Below, piece after piece: positions 7,470 through 7,519 of a stretch of DNA of 7,519 nucleotides. Numbering within the stretch: the first letter of the stretch is position 1; each line of letters opens with the position of its first letter. The stretch comes from an uncultured bacterium (GTDB lineage: Bacteria > Bacteroidota > Bacteroidia > Bacteroidales > JACABE01): the NCBI GenBank assembly GCA_903911455.1, contig CAIWDQ010000531.1, positions 1 to 7,519 of the forward strand, read 5' to 3'. The notes beneath the pieces were generated by a model. The model searched no databases. It was not told the DNA's origin and worked only from the letters and a program-made list of their open reading frames with translations. The position numbers and the translations under genes were made by a program.

Positions 7470-7519
7470 TTTGTTTTATATTATGATTATTAATTTATTT
7501 AAAGATTTTAATGATTTAG

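Overview
The window looks like a piece of a Bacteroidota chromosome, probably from a Bacteroidales/Marinilabiliales-like or related environmental lineage rather than a gut Bacteroides. The evidence is AT-rich DNA, start codons without Shine-Dalgarno sequences but preceded by A/T-rich leaders, two upstream boxes matching the Bacteroidota -7 consensus TAnnTTTG, and protein sequences of the Bacteroidota type. The lineage call is an inference. An oxidative 2-oxoglutarate dehydrogenase suggests a complete or near-complete oxidative TCA cycle, so respiratory or facultative metabolism.

Layout: 1-242 is non-coding leader with a short imperfect octamer repeat and a promoter-like box. 243-2501 (+) is a full-length RNase R (rnr). 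2502-2681 is an AT-rich spacer with a weak hairpin and a second promoter-like box. 2682-5450 (+) is sucA and 5478-6698 (+) is sucB, the E1 and E2 components of 2-oxoglutarate dehydrogenase, separated by 27 bases and almost certainly one transcript. 6699-6845 is a convergent intergenic region with a dispersed palindromic repeat and a strong hairpin able to terminate transcription from both sides. 6846-7469 (-) encodes an unrecognised 207-residue protein. 7470-7519 is its AT-rich upstream region and holds no other gene that I can see.

SucA (thiamine-diphosphate decarboxylase) and SucB (lipoyl succinyltransferase core) work together to convert 2-oxoglutarate and CoA to succinyl-CoA. The third component, dihydrolipoyl dehydrogenase (E3), and succinyl-CoA synthetase are not in the window, so E3 must come from elsewhere. 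RNase R is a housekeeping 3'-5' exoribonuclease with no obvious functional link to sucAB beyond adjacency.

I see no convincing new multi-gene system. The points most worth a second look are a four-cysteine tail at the C-terminus of SucA, the loss of the usual glycine loop in the E3-binding domain of SucB, and the unrecognised minus-strand protein with a CxxC motif and a possible beta-sandwich C-terminal half.
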